From NCBI GenBank assembly GCA_963731035.1, contig CAVSUY010000006.1, forward strand, positions 149,844-213,843: a stretch of 64,000 nt of DNA, given 5' to 3'. The position numbers were made by a program, and so were the translations under genes. The stretch comes from JAANXG01 sp963731035 (GTDB lineage: Bacteria > Pseudomonadota > Gammaproteobacteria > Arenicellales > JAANXG01). Below are positions 8,555 through 17,230 of this stretch, piece after piece (the stretch's first letter is position 1; every line of letters starts with the position of its first letter). Under the pieces are notes generated by a model. The model saw only the letters and a program-made list of their open reading frames with translations, did no database searches and had not been told where the DNA came from.

Positions 8555-9793
8555 ATGGGAGCCGTACGCCAGCACCTGATCGATCCCGAGATCTGTATCC
8601 GCTGCAATACCTGTGAGGAGACTTGCCCGATCGGCGCGGTCACCCACGACGAGACCAACTACGTCGTGGACGCTTCCGTATGCGAGTACTGCATGAGCTG
8701 CATTTCTCCGTGCCCCACCGGCGCGATCGACAACTGGCGCACGGTGACCAAGCCCTACTCCATCGAGGAGCAGTTGGAGTGGGACGACCTGCCGGAGGAG
8801 CAGGCAGGGCTCGAGACCCCGCAGGAGGACACGGACGCGGAGACCGGCGGTGCAGAGTCGCGCGAGGCACTGGAGGACGAGGCCAGCGCGCTGCTGGAGA
8901 TCGCCCATGCCGGCCACGGTGGGCGCGCGGTAGCCCCGGCCACGGCGGCGCAGCCGCGGGTCAACATGTACTCGCGCCAGACACCGGCCCGCGCGGTGGT
9001 GACCGGCAACTTCCGCATTACCGATCCCGACACGGAGTCGGACGTTCACCACGTGGTGTTGGACTTCGGCTCGGTTGCGTTCCCGGTGCTGGAGGGCCAG
9101 AGCATCGGCATTACGCCGCCGGGCACCGACGACAACGGGCGGCCGTACAAGATACGGCTGTACTCGGTGTGCAGCCCCCGCGACGGCGAGCGCTCCAACC
9201 ACAACAACGTGGCGCTGACCGTCAAGCGCGTGGTTTACGATGAGGACGGCGAGTCGAAGTGGGGCATCGGCTCGAACTACGTCTGCGACCTGAAGAAGGG
9301 CGACGAGGTGCTGGTGACCGGTCCCTTCGGCAGCACCTTCCTGATGCCGGACGATCCCCAGGCGAACATCATCATGGTGTGCACCGGTACCGGCTCGGCC
9401 CCTTTCCGGGCCATGACCGAGCGCAGGCGTCGCCACCATCCCGACGCCCCCGGCACGCTGCTGCTGTTCTTCGGCTCGCGCACTCCCGGCGAGCTCCCAT
9501 ACTTCGGTCCGCTGATGAAGCTGCCGGATCGGCTGATCCAAAAGGAACTCGTTTTCTCGCGCATGCCGGATCACCCCAGGGAGTACGTCCAGGACCGGAT
9601 GCGCGGTCGGGCGGACACCGTCGCGTCGCTGTTGCAGGACGACAACACCTTCGTATTCATCTGCGGGCTCAAGGGCATGGAGGAGGGCGTTGCCCAGGCT
9701 TTCGAGGAGATCTGCTCACAACACGGCCTCAGCTGGCAGGCGCTGTTGCCAGAAATGAGATCGTCCGGGAGATACCATGTCGAGACTTACTGA
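8555..9793 (+). CDS. boxA: benzoyl-CoA 2,3-epoxidase, reductase subunit
   Basis: NADPH-dependent reductase that feeds BoxB, 412 residues. The N-terminus carries two 4Fe-4S motifs, CIRCNTCEETCP near residue 14 and CEYCMSCISPCP near 44. An acidic linker (about 70-115) follows, then a ferredoxin-NADP reductase fold with FAD motif RLYSVCSP and nucleotide motif TGTGSAPFRAM. Length and domain order match BoxA. It sits 40 bases after boxB and overlaps the next gene by 17 bases. Confidence 0.96.
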   Translation: MGAVRQHLIDPEICIRCNTCEETCPIGAVTHDETNYVVDASVCEYCMSCISPCPTGAIDNWRTVTKPYSIEEQLEWDDLPEEQAGLETPQEDTDAETGGAESREALEDEASALLEIAHAGHGGRAVAPATAAQPRVNMYSRQTPARAVVTGNFRITDPDTESDVHHVVLDFGSVAFPVLEGQSIGITPPGTDDNGRPYKIRLYSVCSPRDGERSNHNNVALTVKRVVYDEDGESKWGIGSNYVCDLKKGDEVLVTGPFGSTFLMPDDPQANIIMVCTGTGSAPFRAMTERRRRHHPDAPGTLLLFFGSRTPGELPYFGPLMKLPDRLIQKELVFSRMPDHPREYVQDRMRGRADTVASLLQDDNTFVFICGLKGMEEGVAQAFEEICSQHGLSWQALLPEMRSSGRYHVETY

Positions 9794-10259
9794 CCCGGCG
9801 CCCGTCCCGTTCGTTCACCACCGCGTGATCAACTGGGGCGACACCGACGCCGCCCGTATCGTGTATACGGGCCGGTTCCTGGATTTCGCCCTGGAGGCGA
9901 TAGAAGACTGGTTCCGGACAGTGGTGGGATACGGCTGGTACGAGATGAACATGGACCTCGGGATCGGCACTCCTTTCGTTAAGGCAAGCATCGACTTCAA
10001 GGCGCCCCTGACGCCGCGGGACGGGCTGCGGACGACCGTGGTGGTGGAGCGCGCCGGGCGCGCGTCCATCACTTTCAACGTCACCGGCGAGCGGGACGAC
10101 GGGGTATGCAGCTTTTCCGGGGCGCTGGTGTGCTGCGTGGTCGCCGCTGGAAAAATGGAGCCCGTCGAGATCCCAGTGGACTGGCGGGAACGGATCGATC
10201 ACTACACGGCGCGCTGCCTGGAGGCGAATCATGAAATCGCTGTTGGTCATCAAGAATGA
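9777..10259 (+). CDS. acyl-CoA thioesterase, 4HBT family (box operon)
   Basis: Hot-dog fold thioesterase of 160 residues. The N-terminal WGDTDAARIVYTGRFLDF contains the aspartate-bearing motif of 4-hydroxybenzoyl-CoA thioesterases. Thioesterases of this kind accompany many box clusters and are thought to release benzoate from excess benzoyl-CoA, protecting the CoA pool. It overlaps boxA by 17 bases and the hemerythrin gene by 29 bases, which points to coupled translation. The substrate is inferred from context only. Confidence 0.88.
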   Translation: MSRLTDPAPVPFVHHRVINWGDTDAARIVYTGRFLDFALEAIEDWFRTVVGYGWYEMNMDLGIGTPFVKASIDFKAPLTPRDGLRTTVVVERAGRASITFNVTGERDDGVCSFSGALVCCVVAAGKMEPVEIPVDWRERIDHYTARCLEANHEIAVGHQE

Positions 10260-10809
10260 GCACAGGAACCTGGGCGCGGTGCTCTACAGCATGGAGAAGC
10301 TGATCGAGGAGATCGAGGGTGGGAAGCAGCCCCAGTTCAGGGTCTTTCACGGTCTGTTGACGTACATCGGCAGGTTCCTGAACGAGTATCACCATCCGAA
10401 GGAGGACCGGTACCTTTTTCCGGTCCTGAGAAAGCGCTGCCCGGAAATCATCACGGTGTTGGATGAGCGGGCCCACGAGCACCACGATGGAGAGAAGTGG
10501 CTGGCGCAGGTACTGAAGGCGCTGTCCGCCTATGAAGCCCTGGGCGACAGTGAGCTGCCCGACTTCTGCGCCACGCTGCGCCGCTACATCGAGTTCGAGC
10601 GCAGCCACGCCATGAACGAGGAAGAGCACATCCTCCCGCTGGCCCGGGAAAAGCTGCATCCGGAAGACTGGGAGCGCATCGATACCGCGTTTGCGGACAA
10701 CCAGGACCCGTTGTTCAGCGACGCCCGCCGGGCCGGTTTCGATGAGCTGTACTCCATCCTCACGGCGATGGTGCCGGCGCCCCACGGGATGGGTTCGAAA
10801 TGGCGCTGA
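10231..10809 (+). CDS. hemerythrin HHE domain protein
   Basis: Soluble four-helix protein of 192 residues. Candidate di-iron ligands lie in KNEHRNLG (residue 11), LNEYHHPKEDRYLFP (about 50-65), ERAHEHHDGEKW (about 80-92) and SHAMNEEEHILP (about 125-137), the order expected for HHE hemerythrins. Such proteins bind O2 or sense and store iron, O2 or NO. It starts inside the thioesterase gene (29-base overlap), so it probably belongs to the box operon and could serve the O2-dependent epoxidase. That role is inference. Confidence 0.85.
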   Translation: MKSLLVIKNEHRNLGAVLYSMEKLIEEIEGGKQPQFRVFHGLLTYIGRFLNEYHHPKEDRYLFPVLRKRCPEIITVLDERAHEHHDGEKWLAQVLKALSAYEALGDSELPDFCATLRRYIEFERSHAMNEEEHILPLAREKLHPEDWERIDTAFADNQDPLFSDARRAGFDELYSILTAMVPAPHGMGSKWR

Positions 10810-10838
10810 CCGGGCGGCCTTTCCCGTTTCTCGGAGAA

Positions 10839-10917
10839 TCGCGGCTGAAGCCGCTCCTGTAATCCGTGGTTTGACGTGATGCTGATCCCTGGATCGTAGG
10901 AGCGACTTCAGTCGCGA
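10839..10917. terminator. inverted REP pair between convergent genes
   Basis: TCGCGGCTGAAGCCGCTCCTGT (10839-10860) and GTAGGAGCGACTTCAGTCGC (from 10896) are inverted copies of one element about 35 bases apart. Each also has an internal 6-bp palindrome. Together they could fold into a long hairpin between two converging genes, suiting a bidirectional terminator or mRNA end protector. There is no strong T-run. Confidence 0.5.
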
Positions 10918-10995
10918 TTGTGTTGACGGGCCTCGAAGTGGTGCACGGAGCGCCACCTGCAGACGCCAGGACTCGAATATCCGCCAGTCGCTTGC

Positions 10996-11775
10996 CTACG
11001 CAATGCGGCGGAGCGTGGCGGCGATGGAGCGCAGCGCCAGGCAACCGCTGGTCAGTCGCGGTGACGGGCGGCCCAGGTAGGCCTCGGGAATGGTGTAGAC
11101 CCGGCGATTGCGAACGGCCCGCACGCCGGACCATTCGGGCTTGTCGTAGATCACGTCCGCGCGGTACTTCCGCGGGTCGACCCCGCACCAGGACATGACG
11201 ATGACATCAGGATCGATATCGCGCACCTCCTTGTTCTCCAGCGGCCGGCTCTTCACCTCTTCCCTACCCAGTGGGTTGACGGCTCCAGCCACCCGGATGA
11301 GGTCGTTTACCCAACTCAGGCGACCCGGCGCAATCACCGGCTTCGGCCACCACTGCACCAGGATGGACGGTCCGTTGGCTGCGACGTCGCCCCCGTGTTC
11401 GGTCATGGCATCGCGCATGCCGCCCACGACGCCGGCAGCCCGGTTTCGTACCCCCACCGCAGCGCCGATGGTGTCGATATCACGGTACACGTCCTCGAGC
11501 GTAGTGGGTTCCGGCGCCAGGTACTCGAGCCCGACCTGCTGGAGGTTGGCGATCACTTTCTCGTGACCGGGCACCGTGAGCGAAGCCAGCACCAAGTCCG
11601 GCGACAGCGCCTGGATGCGCATCATGTCGGGCGTGAGGTCCGGGCCCACCCGCGGCAGACCGGCTACCACGTCCGGCGGGAAGTCACTGTGGTCGTCCAC
11701 CCCCACCAGCATTTCCGCGCAGCCCAGTGCGCAAAGAATTTCCGTGTTGGAGCAGTTGAGAGACACGATCCGCAT
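10996..11775 (-). CDS. BtuF-like cobalamin/metal-chelate binding protein
   Basis: 259 residues of the type-III periplasmic binding protein fold. The start RIVSLNCSNTEILCALGC and the pair LVGVDDHSDFPP and LSPDLVLASLTVPGHEK are characteristic of BtuF-like proteins. No signal peptide is visible, so it may be cytoplasmic; related leaderless proteins are common and of uncertain role. ATGs at 11784 and 11823 are in frame, but TATAAT on the minus strand overlaps the one at 11784. The ATG at 11775 is therefore chosen and may be leaderless. No transporter genes are adjacent. Confidence 0.75.
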   Translation of the reverse strand: MRIVSLNCSNTEILCALGCAEMLVGVDDHSDFPPDVVAGLPRVGPDLTPDMMRIQALSPDLVLASLTVPGHEKVIANLQQVGLEYLAPEPTTLEDVYRDIDTIGAAVGVRNRAAGVVGGMRDAMTEHGGDVAANGPSILVQWWPKPVIAPGRLSWVNDLIRVAGAVNPLGREEVKSRPLENKEVRDIDPDVIVMSWCGVDPRKYRADVIYDKPEWSGVRAVRNRRVYTIPEAYLGRPSPRLTSGCLALRSIAATLRRIA

Positions 11776-11834
11776 GCGCGGCATTATAGGTTGTTCCTGT
11801 GCCATAATCGCCGGTGAACACAAGGAGACACGAT

Positions 11835-12257
11835 ATGGCCGCCGAAGACTGTGTTTTCTGCAAGATCGTTGCCGGGGATATTCCCTGCTTCAAGCTTTAC
11901 GAGGACGAGCACACCCTCGCCTTCATGGACATCAATCCTGCCTCCCGTGGCCACGCGCTGGTGATTCCGAAGACCCATTCGCCGAGCCTTTTCGAAGCTC
12001 CCGGGGGGGACCTGTCGGCGATGATGGCCACCGCCCGGAAGGTCGGGCGCGCGATACAGTCCACGCTCAATCCCGACGGCCTCAACCTGGTCCAGGCCAA
12101 CGGGCCGGGTGCGGCGCAGTCCGTGTTTCACCTTCACGTTCACGTGCTCCCCCGCTACATGGGGGACAACCTGAAGCTCAACTGGGGCATCAACCCCGGC
12201 GACATGGACGAGATCAAGGCGATCAGCGAGCAGATCGCCGGCAACATCGAGGCCTGA
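11835..12257 (+). CDS. HIT family nucleotide-binding hydrolase
   Basis: 140-residue histidine-triad protein of the HinT branch, which hydrolyses purine nucleoside phosphoramidates. CVFCKIVAGDIPCFKLYED at the N-terminus and the triad HLHVHVLPRY near residue 100 are diagnostic. Shine-Dalgarno AAGGAG (11822-11827) places the start at 11835; an in-frame ATG at 11814 precedes that site and is rejected. Divergent from the BtuF-like gene with about 60 bases between starts. Confidence 0.92.
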   Translation: MAAEDCVFCKIVAGDIPCFKLYEDEHTLAFMDINPASRGHALVIPKTHSPSLFEAPGGDLSAMMATARKVGRAIQSTLNPDGLNLVQANGPGAAQSVFHLHVHVLPRYMGDNLKLNWGINPGDMDEIKAISEQIAGNIEA

Positions 12258-12291
12258 CAACGGCGGCGGCACCGCCGAGCGAGCCAGCCAA

Positions 12292-13164
12292 GTGTTCCTG
12301 AGCGTTGAAAAGTTCCGCGCCTGGCGCAACAAGAGCATTACGCTGATGGGGATGTCCGGCGTGGGCAAAACCTATCTGGCGGGAGTCCTGCGCGACCACA
12401 ACTGGTTCCACTACTCCGGAGACTACCGCATCGGCACGCGCTACTTGGACGAGGAGATACTGGACATCATCAAGCACCAGGCGATGCGGATACCTTTCCT
12501 GCGAGACCTCCTGCGGCAGGACTACATCTACATCCGCAACAACATCAGCGTCCAGAACCTGGGGCCTGTCACCAGCTTCCTCGGCAAGGTCGGTGATCCG
12601 GACAGGGGCGGCATCCCGCTGCCGGAGTTCATCCGCCGCCAGAAATGCTACCGTGAGGCCGAGATCTCGGCGATGCGGGACGTACCGGGGTTCATCAGCA
12701 AGGCGCACAATATCTACGGCTACGACCACTTCGTGAATGACGTCGGCGGCAGCCTTTGCGAACTGGAGGACGACACGGTGCTGGATACACTGGCGGCGAG
12801 CACCCTGATTCTTTATATAAAGGTCAGCGAGGGCGACGAGGCCGATCTCATGGCGCGCGCCGGCCGCGACCCGAAGCCCCTGTACTACCGTCAGGCATTT
12901 CTCGACGAGCAGATCGCCGCCTACCTCGATGAGAAGAACCTGGAGTACATCGCCCTTGCGGACCCGGACGACTTCATCCGCTGGATATTCCCGCGCCTGT
13001 TCCGGGCGCGCATCCCGCGCTACCGTGCCGTTGCCGACCGGTTCGGCTATACCGTGACTGCCGAGGAAGTGGCCGGCGTGCGCGACGACCGGGATTTCGT
13101 CGAACTGATCGCCACGGCGATCGACCGCCGCAGTGCCGGTCTCAAAGTGAGCGCAAGCGCCTGA
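12292..13164 (+). CDS. uncharacterised P-loop ATPase next to metA
   Basis: 290 residues starting with GTG. A Walker A motif GMSGVGKT lies at residues 20-27 inside a kinase-like N-terminus, followed by FHYSGDYRIGTRYL. The central part has PLYYRQAFLDEQ and the C-terminus FIRWIFPRLFRARIPRY. No named family function is known to me. The gene sits six bases before the MetA-family gene, so a role tied to methionine or homoserine acylation, or small-molecule phosphorylation, is possible but unproven. Regulatory use as a nucleotide switch is an alternative. Confidence 0.7.
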   Translation: MFLSVEKFRAWRNKSITLMGMSGVGKTYLAGVLRDHNWFHYSGDYRIGTRYLDEEILDIIKHQAMRIPFLRDLLRQDYIYIRNNISVQNLGPVTSFLGKVGDPDRGGIPLPEFIRRQKCYREAEISAMRDVPGFISKAHNIYGYDHFVNDVGGSLCELEDDTVLDTLAASTLILYIKVSEGDEADLMARAGRDPKPLYYRQAFLDEQIAAYLDEKNLEYIALADPDDFIRWIFPRLFRARIPRYRAVADRFGYTVTAEEVAGVRDDRDFVELIATAIDRRSAGLKVSASA

Positions 13165-13169
13165 CCGAC

Positions 13170-14249
13170 ATGCCCCTGGTCGCCCACAACGATCTGCCCA
13201 CCTTCGACCGCCTGGCGTCCGAGGGCCAGACCATCCTCGAGCGAAACCGCGCCCGCAACCAGGACATCCGCGAGCTGCACATCGGCCTTTTGAACATGAT
13301 GCCAGATGCGGCCCTGGCGGCCACCGAGCGGCAGTTCTTCCGGCTGGTGGGCCAGAGCAATCCGATCGCCCAGTTCTACGTGCACCCGTTCTCCCTGGAC
13401 GGCCTGCCGCGGAAGCAGACCGGCGTGGACCACGTTGCCAGGTACTACGAGTCGTTCGGCGACATCAAGTGCCGCGGCCTGGATGCCCTGATTATCACCG
13501 GCGCCAATGTCACCCAGCCGAACCTCTCCGATGAGCCATTCTGGAAGCCGTTGATAGAGGTGGTGGACTGGGCTCATGACAATGTGACCTCGATACTGTG
13601 CTCCTGTCTAGCCACCCACGCGGTGATGGAGTTTCGCTACGGACAAAAGCGCACGAGAATGCGCACCAAGCGCTGGGGCGTCTTCTCCCATAATGTTACC
13701 GATCGCACTCATCCGCTGGTGAAAGACGTCAACACGAGATTCGACGTGCCGCACTCGCGGTTCAACGACGTGTCCCCGCGGCAGTTCGAGGCCGCCGGCG
13801 TCAATATCCTGGCCCGCAGCGAGGTGGCGGACGTGCATCTGGCGGTGAGCGAAGACGGGTTCCGGTTCGTGTTCTTCCAGGGCCACCCCGAGTACGACAC
13901 CATCAGCCTGCTCAAGGAGTACAAGCGGGAGGTGAACCTGTTCACCGCGGGTCTGCGCGACTATCCGACGTTCCCCGACAACTATTTCCCACCCCAGGCG
14001 CAGGCCATTCTCGAGGAGTACCAGGATAGGTTGATCCGGGCGGTCGAGAAGGGCGGCGAGCAGCCCGCGTTCCCCGAGGATCTCATCGCCCCCAAGGTGC
14101 ACAACACCTGGCACGACACCGGGGAAGCCGTGGTGGGTAACTGGATTGGCCTGGTCTACCAGATCACCCACACCCAGCGGGTCAAGCCGTTCATGGCCGG
14201 GGTCGATCCCGACGATCCGATCGGCTGGAAGAAGACGAGCGCGCCATGA
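13170..14249 (+). CDS. metA: homoserine O-acyltransferase, MetA/HTS family
   Basis: 359-residue enzyme of the glutamine-amidotransferase-like MetA family that acylates L-homoserine (usually with succinyl-CoA) at the start of methionine synthesis. LHIGLLNMMPDAALAATERQF, the cysteine in ILCSCLATHA (about residue 148) and the His-Glu pair in FFQGHPEYD (about 232) give the expected catalytic triad. The loop LIITGANVTQPNLSDE differs from classical MetA, so succinyl versus acetyl use is uncertain. It follows the P-loop ATPase closely and overlaps lutA by four bases. Confidence 0.82.
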   Translation: MPLVAHNDLPTFDRLASEGQTILERNRARNQDIRELHIGLLNMMPDAALAATERQFFRLVGQSNPIAQFYVHPFSLDGLPRKQTGVDHVARYYESFGDIKCRGLDALIITGANVTQPNLSDEPFWKPLIEVVDWAHDNVTSILCSCLATHAVMEFRYGQKRTRMRTKRWGVFSHNVTDRTHPLVKDVNTRFDVPHSRFNDVSPRQFEAAGVNILARSEVADVHLAVSEDGFRFVFFQGHPEYDTISLLKEYKREVNLFTAGLRDYPTFPDNYFPPQAQAILEEYQDRLIRAVEKGGEQPAFPEDLIAPKVHNTWHDTGEAVVGNWIGLVYQITHTQRVKPFMAGVDPDDPIGWKKTSAP

Positions 14250-15034
14250 ACCAAAGTGCTGAACTCCCGCGGGTCGGATTGTTCGTCACCTGCCTGGTCG
14301 ATCTGTTTCGGCCCACCATCGGCTTTGCCTCGATCCGGCTGTTGGAGCAGGCAGGCTGTGTCGTGGAAGTACCGGCGCGGCAGACCTGCTGCGGGCAGCC
14401 GGCTTTCAACAGCGGCGACTACCGCACGACCCGCAAGATCGCCAAGCAGGTGATCGAGACCTTCGAGCCGTATGACTACGTCGTGGGTCCCTCCGGCTCG
14501 TGCATGTCCACCATCCGGGTTCACTACCGAGAATTGTTCGAGGACGACCCGCAATGGCTGGAGCGGGCGAGCCGCTTCGGGGAGAAGGTCCACGAGCTGC
14601 TGAGCTTTCTCACCGACGTGATGGGGATGACGGAAGTGAGGGCCGAGTATGAGGGCATCGCCACCTACCACGACAGCTGCTCGGGCCTGCGAGAGCTCGG
14701 CGTCAAGGAGCAACCGCGTCGGCTGCTGGAGTCGGTGTCCGGGTTTCGGTTGAAGGAGATGCCCGACTGCGAGGTGTGCTGCGGCTTCGGCGGCACTTTC
14801 TGTATCAAGTACCCGGAGATCTCCACCCGCCTGGTCACGGACAAGGTGTCCGGCATCGAGGCCAGCGGCGCCGATACCATCGTCGGCGGCGATCTCGGTT
14901 GCCTGCTGAACATCGGCGGCCGGCTGACGCGACTCGGCAAGCCGGTCAAGGTTTACCACACGGCGGAGATCCTGGCGGGTATGGCCGACGGACCGGGCAT
15001 CGGCCAATGCGTCAACCAGGGGGAGGAGGACTGA
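14246..15034 (+). CDS. lutA: L-lactate utilisation iron-sulfur protein LutA
   Basis: 262-residue CCG-domain protein, one part of the LutABC complex that oxidises L-lactate to pyruvate. The two cysteine-rich motifs are complete: QTCCGQPAFN near residue 48 with GPSGSCMSTIR near 85, and DSCSGLRELG near 147 with VCCGFGGTF near 178. The start overlaps the metA stop as ATGA, and the stop overlaps the lutB start as TGATG. Order lutA-lutB-lutC is standard. Confidence 0.93.
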   Translation: MNQSAELPRVGLFVTCLVDLFRPTIGFASIRLLEQAGCVVEVPARQTCCGQPAFNSGDYRTTRKIAKQVIETFEPYDYVVGPSGSCMSTIRVHYRELFEDDPQWLERASRFGEKVHELLSFLTDVMGMTEVRAEYEGIATYHDSCSGLRELGVKEQPRRLLESVSGFRLKEMPDCEVCCGFGGTFCIKYPEISTRLVTDKVSGIEASGADTIVGGDLGCLLNIGGRLTRLGKPVKVYHTAEILAGMADGPGIGQCVNQGEED

Positions 15035-16452
15035 TGGAATCCACCAGCCACCTGTTCAAGCAGCGGGTGCCGGCGGCGCTCGCCGACCCCAGCCTGAAGG
15101 CCGCCATGGACAAGGCCCAGGACGGCTTCGTCGGCAAGCGCGCCCAGGCGGTGGCGGAGTACCCGGGCTTCGAGGCGCTTCGTGATCTCGGCCAGCAGAT
15201 CAAGGACCATACCCTGGCGCACCTGGATTTCTATCTCGAGCGCTACGAGCGGGAGGTCGAGCGCAACGGCGGCCACGTGCACTGGGCCCGCAACTCGGAG
15301 GAGGCGCGCGGCATCATCCTGGACATCTGCCGGCGGGTGAACGCGCGCAACGTCACCAAGGGCAAGTCCATGGTGAGCGAGGAGATCGCCATCAACCAGG
15401 CCCTGGAGGAATCCGGCATCGCGGTGCATGAGACGGATCTCGGCGAGTACATCATCCAGCTCGCCAAGGAGACGCCCAGCCATATCATCGCCCCGGCGGT
15501 GCACAAGACCAAGGACCAGGTCTCGGATCTGTTCCACGCCAATCACGCCCGTTACGGATTCCACCAGCGGCTGACCGAGGCGCCGGCCCTGGTCAACGAG
15601 GCGCGCCAGGTCCTGCGCCAGCGCTACCTGGAAGCCGACGTCGGCATCACCGGCGCCAATTTCCTGATCGCCGAGTCCGGCGCCAGCATGATCGTGACCA
15701 ACGAGGGCAACGGCGACCTGACCCAGACCATGGCGGGCGTGCACATCGTCACCGCCGGCATCGAGAAGCTCGTTCCCACCCTGGAGGACGCCACGGTGCT
15801 GCTGCGGCTGCTGACACGCAGTGCCACCGGCCAGGAATTCTCCGCCTACACCACGCTCAGCAACGGACCGCGCCGCGAGACGGACCTCGACGGCCCCGGC
15901 GAGTACCACGTCGTGCTGGTGGATAACGCGCGCACCCGGATGCTGGGCAGCGAGTTCCGCTCCATGCTGCGCTGCATACGCTGCGGCGCCTGCATGAACC
16001 ACTGTCCGGTGTACGGAGCGGTGGGCGGCCACGTCTACGGCTGGGTTTACCCGGGGCCCATGGGCTCCGTGCTGACTCCCTTGAACGTCGGTCTCGAGGA
16101 GGCGAAGGACCTGCCCAATGCCTGCACGCTGAACGGCCGCTGCCAGTCGGTTTGCCCGGTGAAGATTCCGCTGCCCGATTTGCTGCGGCGCCTGCGCCGC
16201 CGCCAGCACGAGGCCGGGCTGGACAGCCGCTACAGCCGCCTCGGCCTGGCCCTGTGGTCCGCCGCGGCGACGAGGCCGGCCGTTTACCGGGCGCTGGCGC
16301 AGGCCGGCGCCGCCGTCATGAGAAAGCTGGCGCGGGGGCGCGGTGCGTTGCGAAGCCTGCCCTTCGCCGGAGGCTGGACCCGGTCCAGGGACATGCCGGC
16401 GCCGGCGGGCAGAACTTTTCAGAATCTGTACAGGCGGAGCAAGCATCGATGA
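15034..16452 (+). CDS. lutB: L-lactate utilisation iron-sulfur protein LutB
   Basis: 472-residue DUF162/ferredoxin-domain protein of the lactate oxidase complex. Shine-Dalgarno GGGAGGAGG directly precedes the ATG at 15034. The first ferredoxin motif is complete, CIRCGACMNHCP near residue 312. The second reads CTLNGRCQSVCP, with asparagine where the second cysteine normally sits, leaving three cysteines. The rest, including ANFLIAESGASMIVTNEGNGD, is typical. The frame is open upstream of 15034, but that stretch is lutA out of frame. Confidence 0.92.
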   Translation: MESTSHLFKQRVPAALADPSLKAAMDKAQDGFVGKRAQAVAEYPGFEALRDLGQQIKDHTLAHLDFYLERYEREVERNGGHVHWARNSEEARGIILDICRRVNARNVTKGKSMVSEEIAINQALEESGIAVHETDLGEYIIQLAKETPSHIIAPAVHKTKDQVSDLFHANHARYGFHQRLTEAPALVNEARQVLRQRYLEADVGITGANFLIAESGASMIVTNEGNGDLTQTMAGVHIVTAGIEKLVPTLEDATVLLRLLTRSATGQEFSAYTTLSNGPRRETDLDGPGEYHVVLVDNARTRMLGSEFRSMLRCIRCGACMNHCPVYGAVGGHVYGWVYPGPMGSVLTPLNVGLEEAKDLPNACTLNGRCQSVCPVKIPLPDLLRRLRRRQHEAGLDSRYSRLGLALWSAAATRPAVYRALAQAGAAVMRKLARGRGALRSLPFAGGWTRSRDMPAPAGRTFQNLYRRSKHR

Positions 16453-17096
16453 GTACCGCCCGCGACGACATACTGCGCGGCATCCGCGCGGCACTGGGCC
16501 GCGAGGGGCTGGACAGCAAGACGCGGGCGAAGCTCGAGGAGCGGCTCGAAAACCCGTCCGCCTACGATCGTCCACCGGTCGACAAGGACCTGGTGCGGTC
16601 CTTCGAGACCAAGCTGACCGCGGTGCAAGGCGGATTCACCAGGACCACGGAGGAGCGGCTGATGAACACTATCGGCGAGTGCCTGGACCGCCACGACCTG
16701 GACCGCACCTTCGTCGCGTCGCCGGCGTTGAAGCACTTGTCCTGGCCGGGCGATTGGATGGTCACCTTCGGTGCCTCCGAGGGCAGCGACAAGGCGGCGG
16801 TGACGCCATGTTTCCTGGCGGTGGCCGAAACCGGCGGAGTCGTCATGTTGTCGGGTCCCGACACGCCGACCAGCCTCAATTTCCTGCCTGAATTCCACAT
16901 TGTGCTGGTCCGCGCCGAGCAACTCGTGCGACATGTCGAGGACGTGTGGCCCAGGCTGCGCGCCATCGGCGCCCCGCCCCGCGCCGTCAACTTCGTCACC
17001 GGCCCCTCCAAGACCGCCGACGTCGAGCAAACCATTCAATACGGCGCCCACGGCCCCCGCAGTCTGGACGTCATCTTCATCGAGCAAGGCACCTGA
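16449..17096 (+). CDS. lutC: L-lactate utilisation protein LutC
   Basis: 215-residue LUD-domain protein, third subunit of the lactate oxidation complex. STARDDILRGIRAALGR is the usual N-terminus, and AVAETGGVVMLSG with the late NFVTGPSKTADVEQTIQYGAHGP mark the LUD fold. The C-terminal DVIFIEQGT is normal. The start overlaps the lutB stop as ATGA, confirming 16449. It ends the lut operon. Confidence 0.93.
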   Translation: MSTARDDILRGIRAALGREGLDSKTRAKLEERLENPSAYDRPPVDKDLVRSFETKLTAVQGGFTRTTEERLMNTIGECLDRHDLDRTFVASPALKHLSWPGDWMVTFGASEGSDKAAVTPCFLAVAETGGVVMLSGPDTPTSLNFLPEFHIVLVRAEQLVRHVEDVWPRLRAIGAPPRAVNFVTGPSKTADVEQTIQYGAHGPRSLDVIFIEQGT

Positions 17097-17129
17097 ACCA
17101 CGCCGCCTCCGGCGCCTCGCCATGACGGT

Positions 17130-17150
17130 GTAGGAGCGGCTTCGACCTCC
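17130..17150. repeat. REP-like palindromic repeat copy 4 (partial)
   Basis: GTAGGAGCGGCTTCGACCTCC resembles the repeats at 5177 and 10896 and is loosely inverted against CCTGGAGGTCAATGTCGCTCC about 120 bases downstream (near 17271-17290). The gap between lutC and the LysR gene (17097-17394) consists mostly of such palindromic DNA and holds no gene. Confidence 0.45.
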
Positions 17151-17230
17151 AAGGAAGGAGGAAGTGCGGCGAATTGCCGGGAGCAATCGCTGCCGGCCGC
17201 GATTGATTGTCCACGTCTACCGCGACGGCA

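Noticed and set aside
6586..8658. 690-codon open frame on the minus strand across boxC and boxB
   Set aside because: It is antisense to two strongly conserved genes, has no family features, and reflects the codon bias of high-GC DNA. Similar long antisense frames at 14953-16575, 35483-37318, 42482-44005 and 48521-50020 were rejected for the same reason.
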